Below, piece after piece: positions 12,134 through 22,255 of a DNA stretch of 64,000 bases. The stretch is taken from contig NC_081553.1 of assembly GCF_963082655.1 (NCBI RefSeq), positions 46,853,729 to 46,917,728 of the forward strand, written 5' to 3'. The translations under genes and the position numbers were made by a program. The notes under the pieces were generated by a model that was given only the letters and a program-made list of their open reading frames with translations, did not search any database and was not told where the DNA came from. The first letter of the stretch is position 1; each line of letters opens with the position of its first letter. This DNA is from Stomoxys calcitrans (taxonomy: Eukaryota > Arthropoda > Insecta > Diptera > Muscidae).

Positions 12134-12552
12134 AGCGGCATATCAAGCAGGTCTAAACAACATTCATGCAGACACGGTAGCAGATGCGGTAAATGGCTAC
12201 CGGGTGAATGTAGTCCTTGGAGAACGACCGCCTCCCATTGCACCTGAAGAAATCGACCTCCCCCGGCAAACCAGAGTAGTTCTGGCTCAATTACGTTCCG
12301 GCAGATGCAGCCGCCTCAACTCCTACAGAGCAAGGATTGATGCCGACGTGCAAGATGTATGTCCCGATTGTAACCAGGGACCGCACGATACACGTCACCT
12401 GTTTAACTGCCCGGCCAGACACACTCGACTCAGACCCAGATCCATGTGGATGCACCCCATCTTAGTCGCAGAGTTCCTGGATCTTGACACTCAATCATGA
12501 ATCAAGCAGACGAAAGATAGAACACAATTAACTGCTACAACAACAATAACAA
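12134..12552 (+). mobile_element. 5'-truncated jockey-like non-LTR insertion
   Basis: This is a plus-strand retrotransposon end inserted into an older minus-strand retrotransposon. An 8-bp duplication ATATAGCA flanks it (12126-12133 and 12555-12562). It consists of the last ~121 codons of ORF2, a short 3' UTR and a CAACAACAATAACAAC tail. 5' truncation and a simple-repeat tail are usual for target-primed reverse transcription. Confidence 0.75.
12135..12500 (+). pseudogene. Jockey-like ORF2 C-terminus (partial)
   Basis: An open frame of about 121 codons, without its natural start, ends at TGA 12498-12500. It reads AGLNNIHADTVADAVNGYR, then RQTRVVLAQLRSGRCSRLNSY, then a CPDC-…-DTRHLFNCPA zinc-knuckle-like motif, then MHPILVAEFLDLDTQS. 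In jockey-clade retrotransposons this segment follows the reverse transcriptase and binds nucleic acid; there is no catalytic domain here. An ATG-like start is not real: the frame is open upstream to the truncation point. It is intact but has no function on its own. Confidence 0.8.
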
Positions 12553-12562
12553 CCATATAGCA

Positions 12563-12730
12563 TCCAAGGTCAACTGACCCAATGAATGAAACGAGGTCAA
12601 AACTCCTAACTTTTACCAATGGCTCTCTTGCAGGTTTATAGGCAAAAGTTGCCTCTCTTGCCTTTTCCAAAATGTTGAATTTGGAGTTCAATTTTCTGTC
12701 CAGCAAAACACCCAGATAGGGACCATACTC
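12563..12730 (-). pseudogene. Non-LTR reverse transcriptase fragment
   Basis: The minus strand encodes YLGVLLDRKLNSKFNILEKA, which is the 'YLG…LD.KL' motif C-terminal to the RT catalytic palm, followed by AREATFAYKPA. It continues into 11912-12133 once the jockey-like insertion is removed. Confidence 0.65.
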
Positions 12731-13264
12731 GGCAAGAATGTCAAAGGGTAGTATAAAACACGCCGTACCATAGGATTTTCGCCGTCCAACCGACCGCTTC
12801 GTTGTTCCAACGGGTCACATGCGCATTCGTTGTCCACGCCCTTAACTTGGACTATGTCGACCCGAAAGGCTTCGGGTTGACCAAGTTTATTGACGGCAGT
12901 TCTTGGGCCCTCACTACTAAATCGTCAGCTTTCTCATTCCCAGTTAATCCGCTAAGGCCCGGCACCCAAACAAAGCGGATCGTGCCATTCTCAGAGAAGG
13001 CGTTAATCTCCTTCTTAAATTTCAATACTGTTTCTAATCTTACCGTCCTGGTCGTTATTGCCCTTACGGTCTGTTTACTGTCCGTAAAGATATTCATACT
13101 CGACGTCCTCTAGTTAACACTACACCACCTCACGTATTCCGTGATCGCCCGAATCTCCGACTGCAGGATCGTATTATGGTCAGGCAGTGCCTCGCATTCG
13201 ATCTCAAGTGTCGTTTCAGGTATCCGATCCCTACGATATAGCAGCGCATTGGCAATCCAGTGCC
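12731..13264 (-). pseudogene. Second, different RNase H fragment
   Basis: The minus strand carries the RNase H motifs MNIFTDSKQTVRAI (catalytic Asp) and VWVPGLSGLTGNEKADDLV (final Asp), with SEIRAITEYVRW upstream as the Glu helix. Its sequence differs from the RNase H at 11100-11630, so it is a second element, perhaps of the R1/I group. Stops separate the segments. Its upstream end is cut by the SINE at 13265. Confidence 0.7.
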
Positions 13265-13520
13265 CATATGGAGATTTGCCAATGAACATTCCATGAAGGA
13301 ACATGGCCAAACTTCTCATAAATCATGAGTGCTGTCCCATTTAAGTTTTACGCTTATGATACGAGGGCTCCTTTTTATCCAAAAGGCGTGCAGCAGTGCA
13401 ATACGTCTTTGGGAAGAAGTTTTTATTTGGCATAGTAGCCCATACATGTCGCCAGCATAAGGAGATGAACCTTTTTGAAATTTTTTCTGATGGTCTCGTC
13501 AGGATTCGAACCCAGGCGGG
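13265..13520 (-). mobile_element. tRNA-derived SINE copy 4, diverged
   Basis: The distal part (GCCAATGAACATTCC), the body, and the B box (CAGGATTCGAACCCAGGC on +) are recognisable. The A-box half beyond 13520 is missing. No target duplication is evident. Confidence 0.75.
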
Positions 13521-14485
13521 AACCCTCGAAGAGGTAGTATTAGGAGAAAGAGAGAAATGGAATGACGTGAGTGTGAGCGAATCCACCAAGCTGATGGGCG
13601 TGGTGCAGCACATCCTCCTGCAGAGACAAGGAAGGAAACCTGGTGAGATATACAGATAGTGTGCTTGGGTACAGAAATAGGATTTTTCCCAGCTGCCAGT
13701 ATGTGATAATGCCAGCGACTTGGATATTACCGAACCGATCCGTGATTAGGCTATAGTCAGAATGGGAAGGTAGTAGGAGCCGATTGGTTACCAGCTTGAC
13801 CAGGTGATAGCTTTTCCCATTGTTCGAAGAAGCTAAACAGGATTAAGTCCCCTTCACATCGCATTCATATGTTTTCGAAAGTACTGGGTGAGACATTGAA
13901 ATATAAAGCCAACAAGACTACTGGGCCTTATGAACGCAGTTTTTACCAGTTCACTCAGGTAGATGAAAGGCTAGCCACACTCCGCAAGAAGTCCAGTTTT
14001 TTCAACATCAACTTTTTTCTACGAGCGGCTAGAGAGAGAATACGACTGCTGCCCCGCCCGTGGTTTTAATATCGTTGCAGGAGATTTGAATGCAAAGGTA
14101 GTGAAGGAAAATATATTTGGTTCAACAGTCAAAAAATGGTGTCTCCAAGAATTACCTTCGATAATGGATTGAGGCTAATGATTAGCCTTAGGCACATGGT
14201 AGTTTTCAGAAACAGATTTTAACATAAAAAAATTCACAAAGCCACATGGTTGTCGCCATATCAAAAAGTAAGCAACCAAATTGACCACGCTGAACTAGAT
14301 GGAGGGCGTGTTAGATGTACAATGGATCCGAGGAGGGAACATAGATTCAGATCATTAACTTGTTGCAGCAAATGTTGACACTCGTTTATGGGCGGCGAGA
14401 AACGTACGATCTAACACAGCACGGAAACTGGGCATTGAAAACGGCATACTCCACGCGACTGACCCAACTGCCTGATGATATAACA
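13521..14485 (+). pseudogene. RTE-like non-LTR endonuclease remnant
   Basis: The plus strand holds pieces of an apurinic endonuclease domain. They are FTQVDERLATLR (13940-13980), NIVAGDLNAKVVKENIFGST (14070-14130, the GDxN active-site motif), KIHKATWLSPYQK (14230-14270) and NQIDHAELDG (14277-14305). The SDH region follows, decayed. This motif order is typical of RTE-like elements. Several stops and frameshifts interrupt it. The first 340 bp resemble the sequence before the RT fragment at 53460-53840, suggesting one family. Confidence 0.7.
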
Positions 14486-14577
14486 GTGCAGTGGTAAACC
14501 ACTGATAGAGTGATATGTCTATCCTTCTCAAACGGTAGATTTTTTACTATTTTTATTTCGATTCTATCCTACTGTGT

Positions 14578-14746
14578 GTCATGCCGCAGTGCTTAACCTC
14601 TTCGGGGAGAAGTTTTTCCATGGCTACCATACCAAATGGTACAGTACCTCACAAATGTCGTCAGCATTGCGAGGGGATGACGAGCTCTGATTTTTTTTCT
14701 GATGTTCTGGCCAGGATTCGAAACTTATCGTTCAGCGTCATACACA
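14578..14746 (-). mobile_element. tRNA-derived SINE copy 5, fragment
   Basis: Only the middle of the SINE remains, from GCCGCAGTGC through CCTCACAAATGTCGTCAGC to CCAGGATTCGAAACTTA. Both ends are lost. Confidence 0.7.
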
Positions 14747-15035
14747 TCCAACATCTGACCCAAATATGGTTCTGATCGGAGGTTATAGCTATATATAGCT
14801 GCCATATCGACCGATCTTCCAATTTAGGGTCTTAATCCCATAAAAGCTCATTTATTGCCAGATTTCACTGAAACTGTGACTTGTATGGGAGTTCTCGGGA
14901 CCTCAATAAAATATGATTCAGACCAGCCCATAGTTGGATATAACTTTGGATATGGTAGTGGGCTTATAATAAAATAGGATGATTATTATATCAATGGTGG
15001 TGGGTATCTAAAGTTCGACACGGCCGAACTTAACA
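14747..15035 (+). repeat. DINE-1-like element, last unit and tail
   Basis: It contains TATATAGCTGCCATATCGACC, then GGTGGTGGGTATC, the palindrome TTCGACACGGCCGAA (mutated) and AACAGGTTTTTAATTGTT. Confidence 0.75.
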
Positions 15036-15149
15036 GGTTTTTAATTGTTTGTTGGTAAAGAAGACATATTGCAGATGCTTTTTAAGTGAAATTTGATTGA
15101 GAGATATCAACTTATACGGGTACTGTATGTATTTACTTCAAAATATGCA

Positions 15150-16209
15150 ATTTTTATACCCACCACCGAAGGATGGGGCTATATTCATTTTGTCATTCCG
15201 TTTGCAACACATCGAAATATCCATTTCCGACCCTATAAAGTATATATATTCTTGATCAGCGTAAAAATCTAAGACGATCTAGCCATGTCCGTCCGTCTGT
15301 CCGTCTGTCTGTTGAAATCACGCTACAGTCTTTAAAAATAGAGATATTGAGCTGAAATTTTGCACAGATTCCTTTTTTGTCCATAAGCAGGTTAAGTTCG
15401 AAGATGGGCTATATCGGACTATATCTTGATATAGCCCCCATATAGACCGATCCGCCGATTTAGGGTCTAAGGCCCATAAAAGCCACATTTATGGTCCGAT
15501 TTCGCTGAAATTGGGGACAGGGAATTGTCTTAGGCCCTTTGAAATGTTTCTTCAATTTGGTCCAGATCGGTCTAGATTTGGATATAGCTGCCATATAGAT
15601 CGATCCTCCGATTTATGGTGTAAGGCCCATAATAGCCACATTCATTATCCGATTTTGCTGAAATTTGGGACAGTGAGATGTGTTAGGCCCTTTGACATAT
15701 TTCTTCAATTTGGTCCAGATCGGTTCAAATTTGGATATAGCTGCCATATAGACCGATTTCTTGATTTATGGTTTTGGGCCCATAAAATGCTCATTTATTG
15801 CCCGATATCCCCGAAATTTGGAACAGTGAGTTAAGTTAAGCCCCTTGACATACTTCGGCAATATCGCACAGATCGGTCCAGATTTGGATATAGCTGCCAT
15901 ATAGACCGATATCTAGGTTTAAGGTTTTGGGGCCATAAAAGACGCATTAATTGTCCGATGTCGCTGAAATTTGAGACAGTGAGTTTTGTTAGGCTCTTCG
16001 ACGTCCTTCTTCAATTTTGCCCAGATCAGTCCAGATTTGAATATAGCTGCCATATAGACCGATCTCTGGATTTAAGGTTTAGGGCCCATAAAAGAGGCAT
16101 TTATTGTCCGATTTCGCCGAAATTTGGGACAGTGCTTAGTGTTAGGCTCTTCGACATGTTTATGCAACTTGACCCAAATCGGTCCAGATTTGGATATAGC
16201 TGTTGTTAT
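15150..16209 (+). repeat. DINE-1-like element, head and exact 153-bp array
   Basis: The head starts at TATACCCACCACCGAAGGAT and includes CATTCCGTTTGCAACACATC, a TATATATT tract and GTCCGTCCGTCTGTCCGTCT at 15288-15310. Unit cores (GATATAGCTGCC) lie at 15581, 15734, 15887, 16040 and 16193, each exactly 153 bp apart. There is no tail: near 16210 the sequence switches to units in the opposite orientation. Confidence 0.85.
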
Positions 16210-16996
16210 GCTATTGGAGCCATATCAAGTTATAGTCCGTTTCGGGCCAGATCGGTTTATATGGCAGCTATATCAGGTTATGTACCGATTTGCGCCATAC
16301 TTAGCACAGTTATTGAAAGTCATAACAAAACACCTTATGTGAAATTTCAGAGAAATCGGATATGAATTGCGCGCTCTATCGGCTCAAGAAGTCAAGACCC
16401 AAGATCGGTTTATATGGCAGCTGTATCAAAACATGGCCCAATTGGAATCATACTAAACAAAGTTGTAGGAAGTGATACCAAAACACCTCGTGCAAAATTT
16501 CAGTCAAATCGGACGAGAATTACGCCCTCTAGGGGCTCAAGAAGTCAAGACCCAAGATCGATTTATATGACAGCTATACCAAATTATGAACCGATTTGAA
16601 TCATACTAAACAAATTTGTTGGAAGTGATACCAAAACAGCACGTGCAAAATTTCAGTCAAATCGGATGGGAATTGCGCGCTCTATTGGCTCAAGAAGTCA
16701 AGACCCAAGATCGGTTTATATGGCAGCTTTATCAAAACATGGACCGATTTGGCCTCTTTAAAATCCCAACCGACCTACACTAATAAAAAGTATTTGTGCA
16801 AAATTTCTAGCGGCTAGCTTTACTGCTTCCAAAGTTTGCATGCTTTCGACAGACAGACGGACGGACGGTAATGGCTAGATCGACTTAAAATAACATGACG
16901 ATCAAGAATATGGGGTCTTAGACGTATATTCCGAGGTGCTACAAATAGAATGACGAAATTAGTGTACCCCCATCCTATGATGGAGGGTATACAAAT
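16210..16996 (-). repeat. DINE-1-like element, minus orientation, with head
   Basis: Units read as ATCGGTTTATATGGCAGCTA. The element ends on the right in CAGACAGACGGACGGACGG (GTCY, reversed) at about 16850 and CCCCATCCTATGATGGAGGG at 16970-16990. With 15150-16209 it forms a composite with heads at both outer ends. Confidence 0.8.
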
Positions 16997-17159
16997 TGGA
17001 AAAACTCCTCTAGCAAATTTACTAAAAATCCCGATTTTGAAACCATCTTTGCCCGTAGGGGGTATCCCTACGGGCCCCCCGAACCCCCTTTTGGGATTTT
17101 CGTAAAAGAATTCGGACAAAGTTTTATTTTTTCGATTTTTTAAGGACACCTTTATCTAC
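16997..17159. other. Short spacer with a strong GC hairpin
   Basis: Mostly AT-rich sequence containing a perfect inverted repeat at 17051-17075 (10-bp arms GCCCGTAGGG and CCCTACGGGC around GGTAT). A C-run and G/C-rich bases follow. It is not part of the recognised repeats. Confidence 0.5.
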
Positions 17160-17284
17160 AAAATCTACAATCCCATGGCAGCCGGTTGTACATACCGGAT
17201 TGACCCGATGGAGTTCTTCATCGGCAAAGGCTTCTGCCTGAGTGTATAATACACTGCTTGAATAACAACAACAACAACAACAGC
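17160..17284 (+). mobile_element. Non-LTR 3' UTR fragment with (CAA)n tail
   Basis: CCCATGGCAGCCGGTTGTAC…CCCGATGGAGTTCTTCATCGG ends in AACAACAACAACAAC. It is homologous, in opposite orientation, to 37891-38007. Both are heavily 5'-truncated copies of one retrotransposon. Confidence 0.7.
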
Positions 17285-17322
17285 AAAAATTCAAAACAAA
17301 TTACTAACATATCTCTATTTGT

Positions 17323-18330
17323 TATACCCTCCACCATAGGATGGTGGTATACTAATTTCGCCATTCTGTTTGTAACTCCTCAAAATATTCGTCCGATCGT
17401 TTGTCTGTTTCGAAGGAGTAAAGCTATCCGCTTGAAATTTTGCTCGAATACTTCTTATAAGTGTAGGTCGCTTGGGACTGTAAAAGGGCCTCATCGGTTC
17501 ATGTTTTGATATAGCTGCCTTATAAACCGATCTGGGATCTTGACTTCTTGAGCCTCAAGAGGGCGCAATTCCTATCCGTTAAGGCTGAAATTTTGCATGA
17601 GATGTTTTGTTATAGTTTCTAACAACTGTGTCAATTATGGTTCAAATCGGTCCATAACCTGACATAGCTGTCATATAAACCGATCTGGGGTTTTGATTTC
17701 TTGACTCATTAGAGGGCGCAATTCCTATCCGATTTAGCTGAAATTTTCCATGAGGTGTTTTATTATGACGTCCAACAGCTGTGCCAAATATGGTACAAAT
17801 CGGTCCTTAACCTGACATAGCTGTCATATAAATCGATCTGGGGTCTTGACTTCTTGACCCATTAGAGGGCGCAATTCCTATCCGATTTCGCATGAGGTGT
17901 TTTCTTATGACTTCCAACAACTGTGCCAAATATGGTCCAAATCGGTTCATAACCTGATGTAGCTGCCATATAAACCGATCTGGGATTTTGACTTCTTGAG
18001 CCTCAGAGGGCGTAATTTTCATCCGATTTGGCTGAAATTGTACAACGGCTTCTCCCATGACCTTCTATATACGTGTCAAATATGGTCTGAATCGGTGTCC
18101 CGCCTGATGCAGCTCCTATATAAACCGATCTCCCTATTTTACTTTTTAAGCCTCTAAAAGGCCCAATTCTTCTACTGTGGTCTCCAACACTCAATTCAAT
18201 TAGCATAGCAATTCTTTTCTTTTATCCTTTGTTTGTCTAAAAAGAAATACCGGGAAAGAATTCTACAAATGCGATCAATGGTGGAGGGTATATAAGATTC
18301 GGCCCGGCCGAATTTAGCACGCTTTTACTT
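17323..18330 (+). mobile_element. Complete DINE-1-like non-autonomous element (reference copy)
   Basis: A perfect 15-bp subterminal inverted repeat, TATACCCTCCACCAT, at 17323-17337 is mirrored at 18278-18292. The tail has the perfect palindrome ATTCGGCC-C-GGCCGAAT (18297-18313) and then GCACGCTTTTACTT. The head contains GTATACTAATTTCGCCATTC and a reduced GTCY patch (17393-17410). Unit cores at 17508, 17661, 17814, 17956 and 18106 are spaced 153, 153, 142 and 150 bp. Inverted subterminal repeats, a GTCY microsatellite, ~150-bp central repeats and a 3' hairpin are what is known for DINE-1/Helentron-type elements in Drosophila. Assignment of this fly family to that group is inferred. No protein is encoded. 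Confidence 0.8.
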
Positions 18331-18373
18331 TTTTTTTTATTTCCCACTGTGCGTAGTAGGTTATGTTGGCAGT

Positions 18374-18580
18374 ATGAATGAAGAAGCTACAGCAAAGAAG
18401 TCCTTTGAAGGTAAATATTTTGGTAAACGCAAAGATTATGAACCGAATCTCCAATGGAAAGATCAATTGAAGAAAGGGATCTCGAAACTTGGAGTTAGAA
18501 ATGCGAGAAGGAGCCCAGAAGATAGTGGTGGCTGGAAATCTATTCTGAGTTCGGCTAGAGGAGCAAACGTTCTGTCATAG
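18374..18580 (+). pseudogene. Retrotransposon C-terminal fragment (RTE-like)
   Basis: A 68-codon frame contains LQWKDQLKKGISKLGVRNAR followed by EDSGGWKSILSSA. The pattern 'W.D.…L…LG.RN…A.DR..W…V..A' is common at the C-terminus of RTE-like and related non-LTR polyproteins. It is short and has no upstream partner. It could also be an unrelated small protein. Confidence 0.45.
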
Positions 18581-19794
18581 CCAATTGAAGTAAGAATAAA
18601 CCACTATGTTTTTATTTATGCAGAAGAAAACTGAGTAGAAATAGAAACCAGAAAATTGGCTAATGCCTTAAACTTAATTTGCCAGCATATCTAGGGTAGT
18701 TCACTTGCCACATTTTATCACCAAAAGCTGTCTATAAATCGAGATTCGTATATATAAATTGTTTTATATATCTTTAAAGAAATTCATTTTCAAGCGAAAA
18801 CCACAACAACGACTTCGTCATCACCATCATCATTGTCATCATCATCATCTTCCTCATCATCATCATCACCACCACGAAGCAAAGAATAACAAAAACTAAT
18901 GGGAGTATCAAAGTAACAATAGCAGGAACAAGCAATAAATTAACTAATGAACCTCTTATCAAACTCCCATTCAATAGACACTTTACCTTAAAACGTGTAA
19001 CACAGGCGTATTCACACACACACACGCACACAAACACACATTCTATAATGGGCGAAAGGAAATAGCAAAGACTCATTTACACACACACATACTTGCATAC
19101 AAAACATCCGTTTTAAGGATATTTACTTTAATGAATTGCCTGCAATAGATGAGTGTTGAGTTGCTGCTGTATGTATTGGTGTTAGTGGCATTATTCGAAA
19201 ATTGACTACTCACACCTTAAGCCCAATTGTACTTTGGTTAGCCCGAGAGAGAGAGAGAGAGGAAGGTGTCAGTTCTCTATGGCTAACGGAAGAGGACAAC
19301 AAACTCTCTGTGATAGACGGACAATGATAGGTGATGGTAAACACCTGTCGCAAGTGTCATTTAGTTTAACAACTTTTGATTATGTGCACGATTTCCTTTA
19401 TGATTAGATGTCTTACAATGTGTGTGTGTGTGAGTGTATGTGTGTGTACGAGAGTGATAGAGAGAGAGAGAGAGAATTGGATTTAAGTTGAATTGGAATG
19501 AAGTTATCTTGTCTGGTGATTAACTAGCTATAATGTAGTGTCAATAAAACCTAAACGAAAGATTGTTAGAATTTGCTTTTATAGCTAAAGGCATTCTGTA
19601 TTTCGATGTAAATATTTAAACTTCTTCAAGTCGAATAATTTTGTATACGAGTACGTTTTACGTTAGCTTTGGATTCCGTAGCTTATTTGAGTTTCCATAA
19701 AGCGGTGCTAGTCTTCCAAAAAAACCAATTTCTGATTTGACTACTTTAGTGTCTGGAGACCGCAACTTTCAACAGATGGGGGAAAGGTATGTTT
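18581..19794. other. No gene seen; microsatellite-rich single-copy-looking island
   Basis: CAT-type repeat at 18817-18872, CA tracts at 19014-19028 and 19079-19090, GA tract at 19246-19262, GT tract at 19421-19447 and GA tract at 19458-19475. No coding signal is seen; the 100-aa minus frame over the CAT repeat is low complexity. Confidence 0.5.
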
Positions 19795-20194
19795 TACGCA
19801 CATTCAATTGCGTAAATAGAATGATCAGAGCGGCGAAACATAACACCTGAAATCCTTTCTCTGGACGGGTCAATGCGTTTAATGATGCCCCCAAGATGAA
19901 AGACCCAGGCCCACACTAAAACGTTGGTAGCGAACATTGGTTTAAGAGGAGATACAATGGAAGATATGTTAATAAAGACGCATTTTCTATTGGAAACAAA
20001 GGGACAAACGAATACACAAGAATTTAGGAACAACGAAGTGGATCGAAGAGTCTTTATTACGGACTTTATGGTAAATGAAGCCTTGGAAAGCTTCTATCCT
20101 TTTAAGTCACAAGGACTGATGAAATATTTCCAGTATTACTACAGAAGGAGGCGGATTAGCATACCTGGCACCTAATTCAGTCCTCATGTCTGGT
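19795..20194 (+). pseudogene. Non-LTR reverse transcriptase N-terminal fragment
   Basis: The plus strand (about 19924-20175) reads LRGDTMEDMLIKTHF, then DRRVFITDFMVNEALESFYP and FKSQGL. In jockey/I-like RTs this is the 'ALxSFxPFKSPGxDG' block preceding the catalytic palm. A frameshift follows FKSQG. The RT resumes at 20748 after a ~550-bp insertion. Confidence 0.65.
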
Positions 20195-20747
20195 AGAGCT
20201 GGCAAAATATCGATGGCACTATCGATATTTTATTTTTGTCTGAATATCGATAGATATTTTTCCTATCGATACTTTTGGCAAATTTAAACATTTTCAAAAT
20301 TGAACAAAAATAAGCGATCCGACACTGAATGTATCCTTTATGATACATTACACCTAAAGCGGGCGCAGTCTTCATACGGTTAGGCTAAAATTTTTTTCAA
20401 TGATTTCTCTCATGACTTCCAACTGTCTTTATTAAGTTGTGTTTTATTCGGTCTGTACTTTGATATTGGTTCGATATAAATCGATCTTCTAAATATTACT
20501 TCTCATTTTCGTTTGAAATATATGTGATGGGAAATTAACGACAGTATCGATACTATCGATATTTATTATAAGAAATATCGGAAATATCGAATGGTGCTAT
20601 TATCGATAGTTTGCCTAGGGCTTGCGCATATTCATTTTCGTTTGAAATATAGCTGATGGGAAATTAACGACGGCATCGATACTATCGATAAATATCATAA
20701 GAAATATCGAATGCTGCTTTTATCGATAGGTGTTCGATATCGATATT
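20195..20747. mobile_element. TATCGATA-rich insertion with inverted ends
   Basis: This stretch separates two parts of one RT remnant. It is dense in ATCGAT/TATCGATA. The left end (GGCAAAATATCGATGGCAC, then TATCGATA) and the right end (TATCGATAGGTGTTCGATAT, then CGATATTGG) are imperfect inverted copies. Inside, a ~105-bp segment is duplicated (20504-20609 and 20632-20729). It is probably a MITE-like DNA transposon whose termini are built of this motif. The family is not identified. Confidence 0.55.
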
Positions 20748-21135
20748 GGTGTTCATACCGAAGCCCGGCAAGGCAAGTTATTCGGCAATAAAGGCCTACA
20801 CTGTAGGTTTAACGAAAAGCGTTTAGCGATTTGTTCAGATACAATTAGCGCTCTTATGCCTAAGGGAAATTGATGGAGATTGCCTACCATGAGTTTTTGC
20901 ATGTGTTGTACACATTAGTGGTATGTACTGACATCTAAGGGGTTTTTAGATCAATATCACATGGACTGGATCCTCACAGACTAAATGAGTGAATAAAGTG
21001 CTGGGTCCCATGCAATACGAATAAGGGAAAGAGTATCACAGGACACAGCGGAGCATTCTTTTGACAATGTTATGGGTGAGCCATTAACGACGAATGGGTA
21101 GAAAAATACCCAAAAATAGAATCATTCTAGCTCGA
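20748..21135 (+). pseudogene. Reverse transcriptase fragment, continuation
   Basis: The plus strand begins VFIPKPGKASYSAIKAYTVG, matching the RT block 'VFIPKPGK.sY…akayRPISLT' that should come shortly after the block at 20100. Stops then break the frame. The catalytic Asp-Asp motif is not found. Confidence 0.65.
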
Positions 21136-21139
21136 GTTG

Positions 21140-21865
21140 GAAAAGAGGTATACTAATGAAATTTTGATTGGCGTAAAAACATTTTAGGCTCAAAATGTTA
21201 AACTGGTAGATCGGTTTATATGGCAGCTATATCAGGTTATATACCGATTAAAATCATACTTGGAACAGGTGTTGGAAGTCATACCATAACGACATATGTA
21301 AAATTTCAACCATATTCGATAAGAATTGCTTGACACACTTGTTTCAGCGAAATCGCATAAGAATCGCGCCCTCTAGAAGTACAACAAGTCAAGACTCAAG
21401 ATCTGTTTATATGACAGCTATATCAGGTTATGGACCTAATTATTCCATACATAGCACAGTTGTTAGAAGTCATAACGAAACACAACATTCAAAATTTCAG
21501 TCAAATCGGACGACAATTGGCCCTCTAGAGGCTCAAGAAGTCAAGACCCAAGATCCGTTTATATGGCAGCTATATCGAAACATTGACCGATATGGCCCAT
21601 TTACAATCCCGACCGGCCTACACTAATAGGAAGTATTTGTGCAAAATTTAAAGAGGTTAGCTTTATTCCTTCGAAAGTTAGCGTGCCTTTAACAGAGAGA
21701 CGGCCGGACAGACGGACAGACATGACTAGATCGACTTAAAATGTCATGACGATCAAGAAGATATACACTTTATAGGGTCTTAGTCGAATATTTCGAGGAG
21801 TTACAAACAGAATGACGAAATTAGTATACCCCCATCCTATCGAGGAGGGTATAAAAAGCGTGTTA
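21140..21865 (-). repeat. DINE-1-like element, minus orientation, with head
   Basis: Minus-orientation units (ATCGGTTTATATGGCAGCTA) are followed by GAGACGGCCGGACAGACGGACAG (reversed GTCY, about 21697-21720) and CCCCATCCTATCGAGGAGGG. The head directly abuts the tail of the next copy at about 21866. Confidence 0.8.
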
Positions 21866-22255
21866 AGTTCTGCGGCGCCGAATCTTACGTACCCTTCACC
21901 ATGAAACAAATTTGTAAAGTTCTTTGCACTGTTTCTTTTTCAAGGTAAACAAAGATAATGAATAGAATTGCTACGCTATTGGAGCTATAGCAGATTAGGA
22001 ATCGATTCTGGGCATATTCTGGCCAGATTTCACCCAAATCGGCTAAGAATTGGTCTCTCTAGAGGCTCAAGATATATAATCGGTAGATCGGTTTTTGGGG
22101 GAACTATATCAAAACATGGGCAGATATGGCCTATTTATTTTCTCTACCATCCTTTACTTATAGGAAGTTTTTGTGCAAAATTTCACGCGCCTAACCTTAC
22201 TTCTTTTAAAGTTGGAGTGCTTTCTACAGGCAGACGGACGAACGGAGATGGCTTA
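21866..22255 (-). repeat. Short DINE-1-like element, tail-to-head, minus
   Basis: The tail is on the left (AAAAGCGTGTTAAGTTC, palindrome TTCTGCGGCGCCGAA, CCCTTCACCATG). About two units follow, then the head remnant CAGGCAGACGGACGAACGG at 22228-22246. It is joined without spacer to the preceding copy, a head-to-tail tandem. Confidence 0.7.

Noticed and set aside
12802..13113. 103-codon plus-strand frame
   Set aside because: It is the antisense of the minus-strand RNase H fragment, which has recognisable motifs.
18374..18580. Independent small host gene
   Set aside because: The W-x-D/LGVRN/W pattern is that of retrotransposon C-termini; it is listed as a pseudogene at low confidence instead.
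18774..19076. 100-codon minus frame with Val and Met runs
   Set aside because: It arises from CAT and CA microsatellites read on the other strand.
20541..20745. Host promoter with clustered DREF sites
   Set aside because: The TATCGATA motifs lie in an insertion within a dead reverse transcriptase with inverted ends and an internal duplication; no coding region follows.
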